Assembly: GCF_934561735.1 (NCBI RefSeq)
Contig: NZ_CAKTGT010000003.1
Coordinates: 62,001-126,000 of the forward strand
Direction: 5' to 3'
DNA length: 64,000 bases
DNA from: an uncultured Eubacterium sp.
GTDB lineage: Bacteria > Bacillota > Clostridia > Oscillospirales > Acutalibacteraceae
Below the pieces are notes generated by a model. The model made no database searches. It was not told where the DNA came from and worked only from the letters and a program-made list of their open reading frames with translations. The first letter of the stretch is position 1. Each line of letters begins with the position of its first letter. Shown here in pieces: positions 33,981 to 42,328 of the stretch. A program made the position numbers and the translations under genes.

Positions 33981-34206
33981 TTATAACGAATTAAAAAAAT
34001 TAATTGAAACAGGATATGATATAGAATTCTCTTACAAAGGAAAATCATACTCAATTACCGAAACCAACAAAGGCAAAATATCATTCTGTGAATACTATAA
34101 AGAGCCAAAATATTTTGATACCGTTGACGAATTTATGATCAACGCAAAAATTGACAATACCCCATTGTCAAATATTTGGAAAAGTGTAACTGATTTGATA
34201 TACTAA
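33973..34206 (+). CDS. Small putative immunity protein
   Basis: 77 residues from ATG 33973 (MTNYNELKKLIETGYDIEFS), with AAAGGAG 8 nt upstream, inside the end of the DUF4417 gene. The protein is acidic in its second half (SFCEYYKEPKYFDTVDEFMI) and has no signal peptide. Overlap with the upstream gene, size and acidity fit a toxin-immunity arrangement. Similar 'GYDIEFSYKGKSYSI' proteins occur in Clostridia, but I know of no proven function. Confidence 0.6.
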   Translation: MTNYNELKKLIETGYDIEFSYKGKSYSITETNKGKISFCEYYKEPKYFDTVDEFMINAKIDNTPLSNIWKSVTDLIY

Positions 34207-34241
34207 ATAAATTGTAAAGCTAACAACAAAAGTTTGCTGAT

Positions 34242-34322
34242 ACATGCACAAAAATTACTGTTATCAAAAGCAAAAGAAAAGATTTTGACATCTATCTTAT
34301 ATCAAATGAATTGCAGAGATAA
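34242..34322 (+). pseudogene. 3' remnant of a barstar-like immunity gene
   Basis: The frame TCTKITVIKSKRKDFDIYLI continues SNELQR and stops. It closely matches the last 15 residues of the intact gene at 34329 (GKRKDFDIYLVSNE). No start or body is present. This is what is left of a second, related immunity gene directly upstream. Confidence 0.65.
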
Positions 34323-34328
34323 AATGAT

Positions 34329-34739
34329 ATGAACAAATTGTACAAAATGACTGCAAAAGAATTTGAAGAAAAGAAAATTCTTTACAAGCACAGCGACACA
34401 AAATATATTGTTATGGACGGAAGCGGCATAACAACATACGAAGAATATTTTGATAGGCTTTGGCAAGCATTCGGCTTCAGCGATTTACCCGAAGGATGGA
34501 AAAAAGATAATCACAGTGAATATGATTTTATGACCGATGATGATTTTTTACCCAATGATAAATATGTTTTTATTATAAAAAACTATGAACAATTTATGAA
34601 AAGTAATCCAACAGAAAAGAGTAAAATCGAGAAAAGATATAACAATTATCTGTTGCCGTTTTGGGATGAAGAGGTTGAACGGGTTGTTGTTGAAGGCAAA
34701 AGAAAAGATTTTGACATATATCTTGTATCAAATGAATAG
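34329..34739 (+). CDS. Barstar-like protein, probable orphan immunity gene
   Basis: 136 residues. KYIVMDGSGITTYEEYFDRL (25-44), FGFSDLPEGWKKDNHSEYDF, then KYVFIIKNYEQFMK and a final beta strand (DFDIYLV) follow the barstar order (start strand with 'DG..I', helix, 'LP.yyG.N.DA..D' region, strand, helix, strand). Barstar binds and blocks the RNase barnase. No barnase-like gene is adjacent, so it may protect against toxins of neighbours. Only a weak ribosome site is visible before the ATG. Confidence 0.6.
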   Translation: MNKLYKMTAKEFEEKKILYKHSDTKYIVMDGSGITTYEEYFDRLWQAFGFSDLPEGWKKDNHSEYDFMTDDDFLPNDKYVFIIKNYEQFMKSNPTEKSKIEKRYNNYLLPFWDEEVERVVVEGKRKDFDIYLVSNE

Positions 34740-34765
34740 TTGTTCCTAAAAAAACGCAAGCTGTC

Positions 34766-34806
34766 AAAAAGAGGTTATCTCATTAATTTGAGATAACCTC
34801 TTTTCT
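34766..34806. terminator. Bidirectional terminator between convergent genes
   Basis: AGAGGTTATCTCA and TGAGATAACCTCT pair around a 6-nt loop with T-runs on both strands. It serves the barstar-like gene (plus) and the PspC gene (minus). Confidence 0.88.
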
Positions 34807-34808
34807 TA

Positions 34809-35060
34809 TTAATTATTTTGGTTATTGCCCGAATCATCGGTCGGTGCATAATACGGGTCTTGATAATTGTTATTATACGGCTCATCGGGAATGACGAGAG
34901 CACACACAATATACGCAATAACACCTGCACCGCCGAGGAATGTAATAAGTGCCCACAAAAGTCTTACTACCGTCGGGTCAATGTTAAGATAATTTGCAAT
35001 GCCTGCACAAACGCCGCAGAGTTTTCTGTCGGTTGTTGACTTATATAATTTTTTACTCAT
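34809..35060 (-). CDS. PspC-domain protein
   Basis: 83 residues. The PspC domain covers about 1-60: KLYKSTTDRKLCGVCAGIAN, YLNIDPTVVRLLW and one membrane segment (about 35-58), followed by a disordered Asn/Tyr/Asp-rich tail. PspC-type proteins take part in membrane stress responses. It is the last gene of an operon with DUF4097 and LiaF-like genes. Confidence 0.88.
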   Translation of the reverse strand: MSKKLYKSTTDRKLCGVCAGIANYLNIDPTVVRLLWALITFLGGAGVIAYIVCALVIPDEPYNNNYQDPYYAPTDDSGNNQNN

Positions 35061-35075
35061 AATTTTATTCTCCTT

Positions 35076-35915
35076 TTATTGGTTTTGAGCAAAGAAAACG
35101 CTCACCTTGCCCAAACCGCCGTTAATTTCTATTTCGTTTTGACCGTTGCCGACAGTTGTATCACCCGATACTTTTTTGCCGTCAACATATACCTCTCCTG
35201 CCATTTTGCCGGCAGAAACCGAATAATCATCTGCCGGACCGAGAACATTAAAATCAATCTCGCCGATACCGCTGTTAATTTCACAATCACCGAAAAGAGC
35301 AGTTGAAAAACTTACATTGCCCACTCCGCTGTTGAGTTCCAAATCCTTGATACTTCCGCCGTTAACATTGAAATTACCGACGCCGCAATCAATCTCGGCA
35401 CTGTCGGTTACAACAAGGTCATTAACGGTGACATCACCCGCACCGAGTTCAAAATCAAGTTCGTTTGTGCTCAGTCCGTTAATTGTAACATTGCCGGCAC
35501 CGCTTGAAAAATCAACGGTTGAAAAGGTTTTGTCCTTAGGTATTGTAAGCTCGAGTTTGCCGCTTTTTTTATTTTTTGCGATTTTTGTTTCCTTAATAAT
35601 AATTTTGCCGTTTTCCTGCTTAACGGTAACATATTTGTTGTTGGTTTTGTACTCGAATTTGTCACCGGAATTAACCGTTACATTCGTTGCTTTCAATTCG
35701 GCAACAAGGCAATATCCGTCAAGTTCGTCAATATATTCCTGCGAAAAATAAGAACTTTCGTCCTCTTTATGACCGCCGAAATTAAGCACTCCGCCGCCCG
35801 AAAAAATCGAAAAAACACCTTGAACAACCGCAGTGATAATTGAAACAATCAATACTATTGCAAAGATTTTACCGATTATGTAAACAACTTTGCCTAATGA
35901 GTTGTTATTTTTCAT
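35076..35915 (-). CDS. DUF4097-family beta-solenoid membrane protein, LiaG-like
   Basis: 279 residues: an N-terminal membrane segment (about 13-36) followed by a repetitive all-beta region (VDFSSGAGNVTINGLSTNEL, DFELGAGDVTVNDLVVTDSA, IDCGVGNFNVNGGSIKDL). This is the DUF4097 pattern seen in LiaG-type proteins of the cell-envelope stress operon. It overlaps the upstream LiaF-like gene by 4 nt (ATGA). Confidence 0.85.
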   Translation of the reverse strand: MKNNNSLGKVVYIIGKIFAIVLIVSIITAVVQGVFSIFSGGGVLNFGGHKEDESSYFSQEYIDELDGYCLVAELKATNVTVNSGDKFEYKTNNKYVTVKQENGKIIIKETKIAKNKKSGKLELTIPKDKTFSTVDFSSGAGNVTINGLSTNELDFELGAGDVTVNDLVVTDSAEIDCGVGNFNVNGGSIKDLELNSGVGNVSFSTALFGDCEINSGIGEIDFNVLGPADDYSVSAGKMAGEVYVDGKKVSGDTTVGNGQNEIEINGGLGKVSVFFAQNQ

Positions 35916-36625
35916 TTTATATCGGTACCTCCGAACAGATTTGTTGTATTAACAAAAACGGTTTTTGCATCAGGCGGAAGATTTTTGTTACTCTTATCCG
36001 AAGTTCCGCCGAAAACGCTGTTGGATTTTACCACAACTCTTACATCCTGCGGAACATAAATTTCAACTCCGCCAAAGGTTGCGTTGGTGTTAATAACACA
36101 GTTATGAACTATGTCGGCGTTGCGAATATCAAGTTTTATTCCGCCGAAAGTTGCACTGAACTTGCCGCCTGCAAATCCGTTATCAAAACGATAATCTTCG
36201 CTTGTAAACGAAGCATAATATTCCTGATTTCCCTGCGGAATATAAACAGGTTCGCCGTATGTATCAGGGCTTTGTGCACCCTGTCCGTCAACCTGCGGAT
36301 AATCCGTTTTTTTGTCAAAAATATTGCCCACAATCACGCTTGCACCGATAATAACAATGATGAGCGGAAGCAAATATTTTTTATATTTCCAAAGATCAAA
36401 ATATTCATTTGCAAACAAAGCCAATCCGACCGCAAGGCAAATCAAGCTGCCCTTTTTATTCTTTTCTGTGATAAGACCGATAACCGACGGAATGATGATA
36501 AACAAAGTCCACCAACCGTCAAAATAAAGATTTGAAAGCACAATAACATTCGCTTCTTTAAGTCCCCACAAAATGCCGAGTGCGATAATAAACACGCCCC
36601 AAATTATGCCCTTTGTTTTTTTCAT
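35912..36625 (-). CDS. LiaF-like membrane protein
   Basis: 237 residues. Four predicted membrane segments in the first 105 residues (LiaI/LiaF-type: GIIWGVFIIALGILWGLKEA), then a linker, then a C-terminal beta domain with FSATFGGIKLDIRNADIVHN and FGGVEIYVPQDVRVVVKSNS, the LiaF/DUF2154-type core. In Bacillus LiaF inhibits the LiaRS kinase pair. No liaRS genes are beside it here. Confidence 0.82.
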   Translation of the reverse strand: MKKTKGIIWGVFIIALGILWGLKEANVIVLSNLYFDGWWTLFIIIPSVIGLITEKNKKGSLICLAVGLALFANEYFDLWKYKKYLLPLIIVIIGASVIVGNIFDKKTDYPQVDGQGAQSPDTYGEPVYIPQGNQEYYASFTSEDYRFDNGFAGGKFSATFGGIKLDIRNADIVHNCVINTNATFGGVEIYVPQDVRVVVKSNSVFGGTSDKSNKNLPPDAKTVFVNTTNLFGGTDIK

Positions 36626-36659
36626 AACTATCCCTTCCTTTTCATAGTTTCTTTATTAC

Positions 36660-36688
36660 ACAATAGCACATCTGTACATAAAATACAA
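36660..36688 (-). promoter_or_regulatory. Possible promoter of the LiaF-like operon
   Basis: On the minus strand TTGTAT (36683-36688) and TATTGT (36660-36665) are 17 nt apart, about 35 nt before the first ATG. Both boxes are imperfect. Confidence 0.4.
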
Positions 36689-36846
36689 CCATATCGGCTA
36701 ATAGTTAATATAAAGTTTTTATATTACGGAATTGTGACCTCTTTATTACAATTTATTCACATTGTAAACGGCGGTTCACAAAACAAAGCAAATGATTTGA
36801 CAAAGAAAAAAATGCGAGTGTATCAAAAAGTATTTATGGCACAATG

Positions 36847-37078
36847 CAGGCTGTTGAGAAAGGTTCTGAATTTCGTTTTCTTGCGAGTGGGAGCTGTACA
36901 TAGGTACCGCCCCCGAGCAAAAAACGGAAAACGCCAAAACGCCGTAGGTTCAATACCTACGGCGTTTTTAAAACCCCACCGTCAACACTTCGTGTTGCCA
37001 CCTCCCCTTTTAAAAAATGGGAGGCATAATTCGGTTGATTATATTTTGGCGTGTTTCAGGAGCTTTATCGGCAGACTA
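36847..37078. repeat. Inverted-repeat element, copy 2 (MITE-like)
   Basis: 232 bp. The left 40 bases from CAGGCTGTTGAGAAAGG to the CTTGCGA are the same as in copy 1, and GAGCAAAAAACG ... ACGCCAAAA is nearly so. The internal stem (36936-36949 with 36955-36968, loop TCAAT) is perfect but differs in sequence from that of copy 1. A second hairpin (CCTCCCC/GGGAGG) follows, and the right end is TTTGGCGTGTTTCAGGAGC plus TTTATCGGCAGACTA. It fills most of the 502-nt gene-free stretch 36626-37127, with a promoter at one side and the lysC terminator at the other. Confidence 0.78.
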
Positions 37079-37079
37079 A

Positions 37080-37106
37080 ACGGCTTCCCTCATTTTGAGA
37101 AGCCGT
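37080..37106 (-). terminator. Terminator of the hom-lysC operon
   Basis: ACGGCTTC and GAAGCCGT arms on the minus strand, then T residues, about 20 nt after lysC. Confidence 0.7.
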
Positions 37107-37127
37107 AATAATTTCTATTAACTTAAA

Positions 37128-38336
37128 TCAGTCGTTTGGAATGAATGCGTTGTGAACCGCCGATACAGCTCTGTCTGCATCATCTGCATCAATGATAACG
37201 GAAATCTTGATTTCGGATGTTGAAATCATACGGATGTTGATATCTCTTTCATAAAGAGCCTCGAACATCTTTGTTGCGGTACCCGGATGAGATTCCATAC
37301 CTGCGCCTACGATTGAAACCTTGGCAACATTTGTGTCGCAAACAATTTTTGCTTCCTGAAGATGTGAAGATTCTTCAAGAAGTTTAACAGCAACAGGGCC
37401 GTTGTCCTTGCTTACTGTGAATACGATATCCTTTGTGTTATCTCTGCCGAATGACTGAAGAATAATATCTACATTGATATTTTTTTGTGAAAGCTTTGAG
37501 AAGATATTGAACGCAACGCCCGGATTGTCCTTAACACCCAAAACCGATACAAGTGCAACATCCTTATCCTTTGTTACGCCTCTGATTAACATTTTTTCCA
37601 TTTTTGCTACCTCCTTAACAATGGTACCCGGAATCGGGTTAAGTGATGAAAGAACTTCGAGTTCTACGGAATATTTTTTTGCCATTTCTACCGAACGGTT
37701 GTTGAGAACCTGTGCACCCAATGTTGCAAGCTCAAGCATTTCGTCATAAGTAATTTCCTTGAGTTTACGGGCATTTTCAACCTTTCTCGGGTCTGCTGTG
37801 TAAACACCCTCAACATCGGTAAAGATTTGACATTTATCTGCATGAAGTGCAGCCGCAATGGCAACAGCGGATGTATCCGAACCGCCTCTGCCGAGAGTGG
37901 TAAGGTCATCATATCTGTTAATACCTTGGAAGCCTGCAACTACAACGATATTGTGCCTTGCAAGTTCTGCCTGCAATCTGTTTGGCTTAATATTTTTAAT
38001 TCTTGCAGAACCGTATACCGAATTTGTATTAAATCCTGCCTGCCAACCCAAGAGGCTGATAACCGGAAATCCGAGTGACTCAATAGCCATTGCAAGAAGT
38101 GAAATTGAAATTTGCTCGCCTGCTGCAAGGAGCTGGTCAATTTCTCTGTTTTTTGCCTTTGGATTGATTTCCTGTGCTTTTGCAATAAGGTCGTCTGTTG
38201 TATCGCCCTGAGCGGAAACAACCACAACAACCTCGTTGCCTGCCTTATAAGTATCCGTTACAATTTTTGCAACATTCATTACACGCTCGGCATTTGCTAC
38301 CGATGAGCCGCCGAACTTCTGGACAATAAGTGCCAT
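37128..38336 (-). CDS. lysC: Aspartate kinase
   Basis: 402 residues. The kinase domain starts with VQKFGGSSVANAERV, and GRGGSDTSAVAIAAAL holds the substrate and nucleotide contacts. Two ACT domains (from about residue 265) would bind an allosteric amino acid. It phosphorylates aspartate, the first step to lysine, threonine and methionine. Last gene of ACT-hom-lysC. Which end product inhibits it cannot be told from sequence; the link with hom suggests threonine. Confidence 0.95.
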   Translation of the reverse strand: MALIVQKFGGSSVANAERVMNVAKIVTDTYKAGNEVVVVVSAQGDTTDDLIAKAQEINPKAKNREIDQLLAAGEQISISLLAMAIESLGFPVISLLGWQAGFNTNSVYGSARIKNIKPNRLQAELARHNIVVVAGFQGINRYDDLTTLGRGGSDTSAVAIAAALHADKCQIFTDVEGVYTADPRKVENARKLKEITYDEMLELATLGAQVLNNRSVEMAKKYSVELEVLSSLNPIPGTIVKEVAKMEKMLIRGVTKDKDVALVSVLGVKDNPGVAFNIFSKLSQKNINVDIILQSFGRDNTKDIVFTVSKDNGPVAVKLLEESSHLQEAKIVCDTNVAKVSIVGAGMESHPGTATKMFEALYERDINIRMISTSEIKISVIIDADDADRAVSAVHNAFIPND

Positions 38337-38391
38337 AATGTTCCTCCTAAAATATACTGAACAGCGGAATAACTCCGCAAATAATTACAAA

Positions 38392-39609
38392 TTAATAATT
38401 CGTTACCTTAATCTTGTTGATAACATTTACGCCTTCAAGCTTCTTATCAAGAGCATTTTCGGTCATAGAATCGGTGATGAAAGCAACTTCATCTGACGGC
38501 TGACCTTTTCTTGAAAGGAACTTGACATTGTGGAACAATGCAACAGCCTCGCTCTCGGTTGCCTTTGCTCTTACATAGAACGGCATTTCAAGAACAGACT
38601 TTTCATCAACAACATAATCTTCCGAACCCGGACCCCAGCCGAAGTTCTTTCTTCTGTTAACATGAACGGCGCAATCAACCATATCTGCAACAACAGCCGA
38701 TGCGGTAGGAAGTTTACCTGCACCTGCGCCGTAGAAACATACATCGCCTACTGCATCGCCGCGAACAAGAATCGCATTGAATACACCGTTTACGCTTGCA
38801 AGCTGTGAGCCGTGGAATACAACGGCAGGACTTACAAATGCGGCAATCTTTTCGTCATCAATCTTCTTGATTTGACCGAGGAGCTTAATTACACCGTGAG
38901 CCGATGAAATATACTCAACATCTTCAAGAGTAATCTTTGTGATGCCCTCTGCTCTTACCTGATTTGGATATACATGCTTGCCAAATGCAAGAGAAGCGAG
39001 AATGCAAACCTTGCGGCATGCGTCAAAGCCCTCAATATCTGCTGTTGGGTCTTTTTCGGCAAAGCCGTTATCCTGTGCAAGTTTGAGAGCGTCCTCGAAG
39101 GTCATACCGTCCTCAATCATCTTTGTAAGAATAAAGTTTGTTGTGCCATTGAGAATACCTGCAACTCCCTCAATATTGTTAGCTGCAAGGCACTGTGCCA
39201 TAGGTCTGATAATAGGAATACCGCCGCCAACGCTTGCCTCGAACAAATAGTTAACGCCGTGCTTTTCGGCTGCTTCAAGAAGTTCAAGACCCTTTTGAGC
39301 AACAAGTTCCTTGTTTGAAGTAACAACGCTTTTGCCTGCTTCAAGGAGCTTCATTGTAAAATCAAATGCAGGATTAACCCCGCCCATTGTTTCGGCAACA
39401 ACCTTTGTTTCAGGGTCGTTGAGAATATCGTTGAAATCCTTTGTAAACAAATCCGCATGAGGATCATCCGGAAAATCACGCAAATCAAGAATATGACTTA
39501 CTTCAAGCATTTCGCCTGCTGTGCGGTTTTTAATACTTTTTTCATGAGTTTCGATAACTTCTACTACACCTGAGCCTACTGTTCCGTAGCCCATAACTGC
39601 AACTTTCAT
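38392..39609 (-). CDS. hom: Homoserine dehydrogenase
   Basis: 405 residues, MKVAVMGYGTVGSGVVEVIE as the NAD(P) fold, catalytic-domain signature GFAEKDPTADIEGFDACRKV, and a C-terminal ACT domain (about 325-405). It reduces aspartate semialdehyde to homoserine. It lies between the ACT protein and lysC, making a threonine-branch operon. Confidence 0.95.
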   Translation of the reverse strand: MKVAVMGYGTVGSGVVEVIETHEKSIKNRTAGEMLEVSHILDLRDFPDDPHADLFTKDFNDILNDPETKVVAETMGGVNPAFDFTMKLLEAGKSVVTSNKELVAQKGLELLEAAEKHGVNYLFEASVGGGIPIIRPMAQCLAANNIEGVAGILNGTTNFILTKMIEDGMTFEDALKLAQDNGFAEKDPTADIEGFDACRKVCILASLAFGKHVYPNQVRAEGITKITLEDVEYISSAHGVIKLLGQIKKIDDEKIAAFVSPAVVFHGSQLASVNGVFNAILVRGDAVGDVCFYGAGAGKLPTASAVVADMVDCAVHVNRRKNFGWGPGSEDYVVDEKSVLEMPFYVRAKATESEAVALFHNVKFLSRKGQPSDEVAFITDSMTENALDKKLEGVNVINKIKVTNY

Positions 39610-39620
39610 ATTTTATCCTC

Positions 39621-40049
39621 CTATACCGATTCGGCAGATTTAACTCCGCCGACTGATTTTATTTTTTCTAAAACTTCATCTGTCATATGCCCCGACTGAG
39701 CAAAACTTACGGTAATTGACACATCTGCAATATTATTTACAGGTATGCTCTGATTAACCGCCAAAATGTTTGCCCCTGCCAAATAAAGCTCATTCATAAC
39801 CGAGCCGAGCACTCCGGCATTGTCCTGAAGTTTGGCATTGATTGTTGTGACATCGTCGCCCTGCTCGCTGTACTCAAATATTTTATCCTTATATTTATAG
39901 TATGCCGAGCGGGATATTCCTGCCATTTTTGCCGCCTGCGAAGCATTTGCCGCTTCACCCGACTGCAAATAGCCCTTTGCCTCAATCACCTTTACATATA
40001 CCTCAGGCAGTACGGACATATCAACAAGTAAATAATTAACTTTTCCCAT
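39621..40049 (-). CDS. ACT-domain protein, UPF0735/PheB family
   Basis: 142 residues from ATG at 40049 (MGKVNYLLVDMSVLPEVY); AGGTGG lies 9 nt upstream. The N-terminal part has a helix-turn-helix-like stretch (AKMAGISRSAYYKYKDKIFE) and the C-terminal part an ACT domain (VTTINAKLQDNAGVLGSVMN). The family often precedes hom, and a member (ThrR) represses threonine genes in Bacillus. So it is probably an amino-acid-sensing regulator of this operon; that is inference from context. Confidence 0.88.
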   Translation of the reverse strand: MGKVNYLLVDMSVLPEVYVKVIEAKGYLQSGEAANASQAAKMAGISRSAYYKYKDKIFEYSEQGDDVTTINAKLQDNAGVLGSVMNELYLAGANILAVNQSIPVNNIADVSITVSFAQSGHMTDEVLEKIKSVGGVKSAESV

Positions 40050-40099
40050 AGTGTACACCACCTGTGGACAGTTGTATTACTGTGAAAAACACTTTACAT

Positions 40100-40128
40100 A
40101 TATTAGCATAAAACAATGATATAATCAA
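40100..40128 (-). promoter_or_regulatory. Possible promoter of the ACT-hom-lysC operon
   Basis: On the minus strand TTGATT (40123-40128) and TAATAT (40100-40105) are 17 nt apart, about 50 nt before the ACT gene. No T-box or riboswitch fits in this gap. Confidence 0.45.
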
Positions 40129-40163
40129 GGATTATTTTCCAATTTGTGAAAAATTAATAAAAA

Positions 40164-40192
40164 AGCGGTTCAAATATTAAATCCAAACCACT
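40164..40192 (-). terminator. Terminator of the two-component gene pair
   Basis: AGTGGTTTGGAT pairs with ATTTGAACCGCT (several G-U pairs) on the minus strand, followed by TTTTTT. It lies after the histidine kinase stop. Confidence 0.7.
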
Positions 40193-40219
40193 TTTTCATA
40201 CATATTATTCTGTTTAGGA

Positions 40220-41368
40220 CTAATCATCCTTGTTTTCTTTATTCAACGGAAAAGTAACCGCCATAACGGTTCCGTTTTCCGTGCTTTCCTCTGCCTGAAC
40301 TTTGCCGCCGTGAATATCGGCAATTTCCCAAACCAACGAAAGTCCGAGACCGACACCGCCGTTTTCTCTGCTGCGGGATTTGTCCACACGGAAGAACGGC
40401 TGAAAAATGCTTTCTTTATACTTATCGGGTATTCCGCAACCTGTGTCGGCAACCCTCAAAACAAGATTGTCATCCTCCTGCGAAACAGAAACACGCACTT
40501 TTCCGTCAGGTCGGTTATATCTGATTGCATTTTCGGTAAGATTAAATATTAAACGGTAAATCAAGGTGTCACTGCCCACCATAGTGCCGTTGCCGTCACA
40601 TTCAAGGGTGACGCCCTTTTTCTCGGCAACAGGAGAAAGGTCGGCAAGAATTTCCTCAATCATAGGTGCAAGTTCAATGCTGTCATTGCAAGGCACGGTT
40701 CGAAGATCGCTCATTTCAAGCAAGGTCTTTGTAACCTGCGACATTCGCTCTGTCTGCTCCTGCAACAATTTGAGGAAGTCGGCACTTTCCGCATCCAAAT
40801 CGGGATGTTCAACAGAAAACAGTTCGAGCTGTGCCTGAAGCAATGCAAGAGGGGTACGCAATTCGTGTGCGGCATTTCCCGTAAACTGCCGTTGTGCCGT
40901 AAAGCCCTCATTAAGGCGGTCAAGCATTTGATTAAACGAAGTGCTGAATTGTTTAAATTCGGTAGGTACATCATCGGTTATTTTCATATCCGGCAAGTTA
41001 TTCGGCTGAACATTTTCAACCCTTGACGCAAAAGTGTGTAACGGTTTCAACGCTCTGCCGCTGACAAAATATGCAAGCACGCCGCCAAGCAATGTTACAA
41101 CAGCCGTAATGCACCAATTTGTATTAACAAACGACTCCTGTGCTCCGTTAATTATAATGGTAACATCTTGTCCGAGTTCCGAACTTTCTGGGTCAAAATA
41201 TTCCTGCTCGCCTTTATCGGTGTCGCTGTTAGCAGATATATCCGTACCGATTGAATCCATATAATGCGTGCCCGAATAACCTATAAGTAAATTCATCGAC
41301 ACGCAGGTTATACCGATAAGTATTGCGGTCATCAAAGTAATTCGCCATTGAAGAGATAATTTTTTCAT
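40220..41368 (-). CDS. Sensor histidine kinase
   Basis: 382 residues. Two membrane segments (about 9-31 and 85-105) flank a short outside domain of about 55 residues. HAMP follows, then the phosphoacceptor His168 in AAHELRTPLAL, the N box NLTENAIRYN, G1 VADTGCGIPD and G2 GGVGLGLSLV. It overlaps the response regulator by 4 nt. The signal is unknown; the small sensor domain suggests a membrane or small-molecule cue. The divergent redox cassette is a possible target. Confidence 0.93.
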   Translation of the reverse strand: MKKLSLQWRITLMTAILIGITCVSMNLLIGYSGTHYMDSIGTDISANSDTDKGEQEYFDPESSELGQDVTIIINGAQESFVNTNWCITAVVTLLGGVLAYFVSGRALKPLHTFASRVENVQPNNLPDMKITDDVPTEFKQFSTSFNQMLDRLNEGFTAQRQFTGNAAHELRTPLALLQAQLELFSVEHPDLDAESADFLKLLQEQTERMSQVTKTLLEMSDLRTVPCNDSIELAPMIEEILADLSPVAEKKGVTLECDGNGTMVGSDTLIYRLIFNLTENAIRYNRPDGKVRVSVSQEDDNLVLRVADTGCGIPDKYKESIFQPFFRVDKSRSRENGGVGLGLSLVWEIADIHGGKVQAEESTENGTVMAVTFPLNKENKDD

Positions 41369-42039
41369 TCTTTCTCCTCCATTGTATATCCTTCGCCGAT
41401 GCGATTGCGAATCGGGTCATATCCGAGAGCCGTGCGAAGTTTTTTTCTTAAAGCGGAAATATGTACCCTTATTGAATTGCTGAAATTATCAACGCTGTTG
41501 TCCCACACATGCTCAATGAGTTCTTCCTGACTTATGGGGCGACCTCTGTTGACCATAAGATATTCAAGTATGCCTGTTTCCTTGCGTGTGAGCGGCAAAG
41601 GTTCACCACCTACAATAGCCTTGCGTGACTTTGTATCAAACGAAACATCACCGCAATTCAGCACAACATTATTTTGTGTGAACTGCCTGAGAGTAAGACT
41701 GCGAATTCTTGCGGCAAGTTCTTCCAAATGAAACGGCTTTGCCAAATAATCGTTTGCCCCTGCATCCAAACCGTCAACCTTGTCGGACACCTCACTGCGG
41801 GCAGACAAAATCAGCACCTTTGTGTCACGGTCGGTTTTTCTGAGTGTTCTCAAAACGGTCATACCATCGGCACCGGGCAAATTCAAATCAAGCACAACAA
41901 GATCAAAATTATCATCGGCAAGCATTTGCATTGCGGTTAATCCATCATAGCAACAATCAACGCTGTATGCAAGACGCTTTAAGCTGCGGGCGATTGTTTC
42001 GCACAATGTTTTTTCGTCCTCAACAACTAAAATGTGCAT
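41365..42039 (-). CDS. Response regulator, OmpR/PhoB family
   Basis: 224 residues. The receiver domain has acidic residues in VVEDEK, phosphoacceptor Asp51 in LVVLDLNLPG and Lys in AKPF. The C-terminal winged helix includes VNRGRPISQEELIEHVWD and NSIRVHISALRKKL. The upstream region has a good TATAAT but no clear -35 box, as expected for a promoter needing an activator. Confidence 0.94.
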   Translation of the reverse strand: MHILVVEDEKTLCETIARSLKRLAYSVDCCYDGLTAMQMLADDNFDLVVLDLNLPGADGMTVLRTLRKTDRDTKVLILSARSEVSDKVDGLDAGANDYLAKPFHLEELAARIRSLTLRQFTQNNVVLNCGDVSFDTKSRKAIVGGEPLPLTRKETGILEYLMVNRGRPISQEELIEHVWDNSVDNFSNSIRVHISALRKKLRTALGYDPIRNRIGEGYTMEEKE

Positions 42040-42181
42040 AAAAACTCTCCTTGCTTTAAAATGTATTTATATTTATAATTATAGCACAAAAACATAAAAT
42101 CCGTGTTAAATTTCTGTTCTTAACGAAAAATTTATATCCGATATGCTACAATGACACCGTAAAATGAAAGGAGTGATTGAA

Positions 42182-42328
42182 TTGACAAGAGTTAAAAAGG
42201 CTTTATCACAGGTTGTGTTGCTTGCTTCCGGAGCGGTTATGTTAGGTTTCGGAGCGATGCGTGGCGAAGTTGAAACTGTGCTGAGCAAGGCAATCAAGTT
42301 GTGTTTGGAGTGTGTAGGAATTGGATAA
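42182..42328 (+). CDS. CD1871A-family small CXXC protein
   Basis: 48 residues from TTG 42182 with AAAGGAG 8 nt upstream: MTRVKKALSQVVLLASGAVM then LGFGAMRGEVETVLSKAIKL and CLECVGIG. One hydrophobic segment, an 'RGE ... VL.KAI..C.ECIGIG' end and the CxxC are the marks of the CD1871A family, which sits before 4Fe-4S/TlpA genes in Clostridia. An in-frame ATG at 42164 overlaps the ribosome site. The stop overlaps the next gene's TTG start by 8 nt. Function unknown; a membrane thiol redox role is inferred. Confidence 0.8.
   Translation: MTRVKKALSQVVLLASGAVMLGFGAMRGEVETVLSKAIKLCLECVGIG

Noticed and set aside
36734..37108. Plus-strand frame of 124 codons across repeat copy 2
   Set aside because: Same reason: it covers the inverted-repeat element and the lysC terminator and has no coding features.
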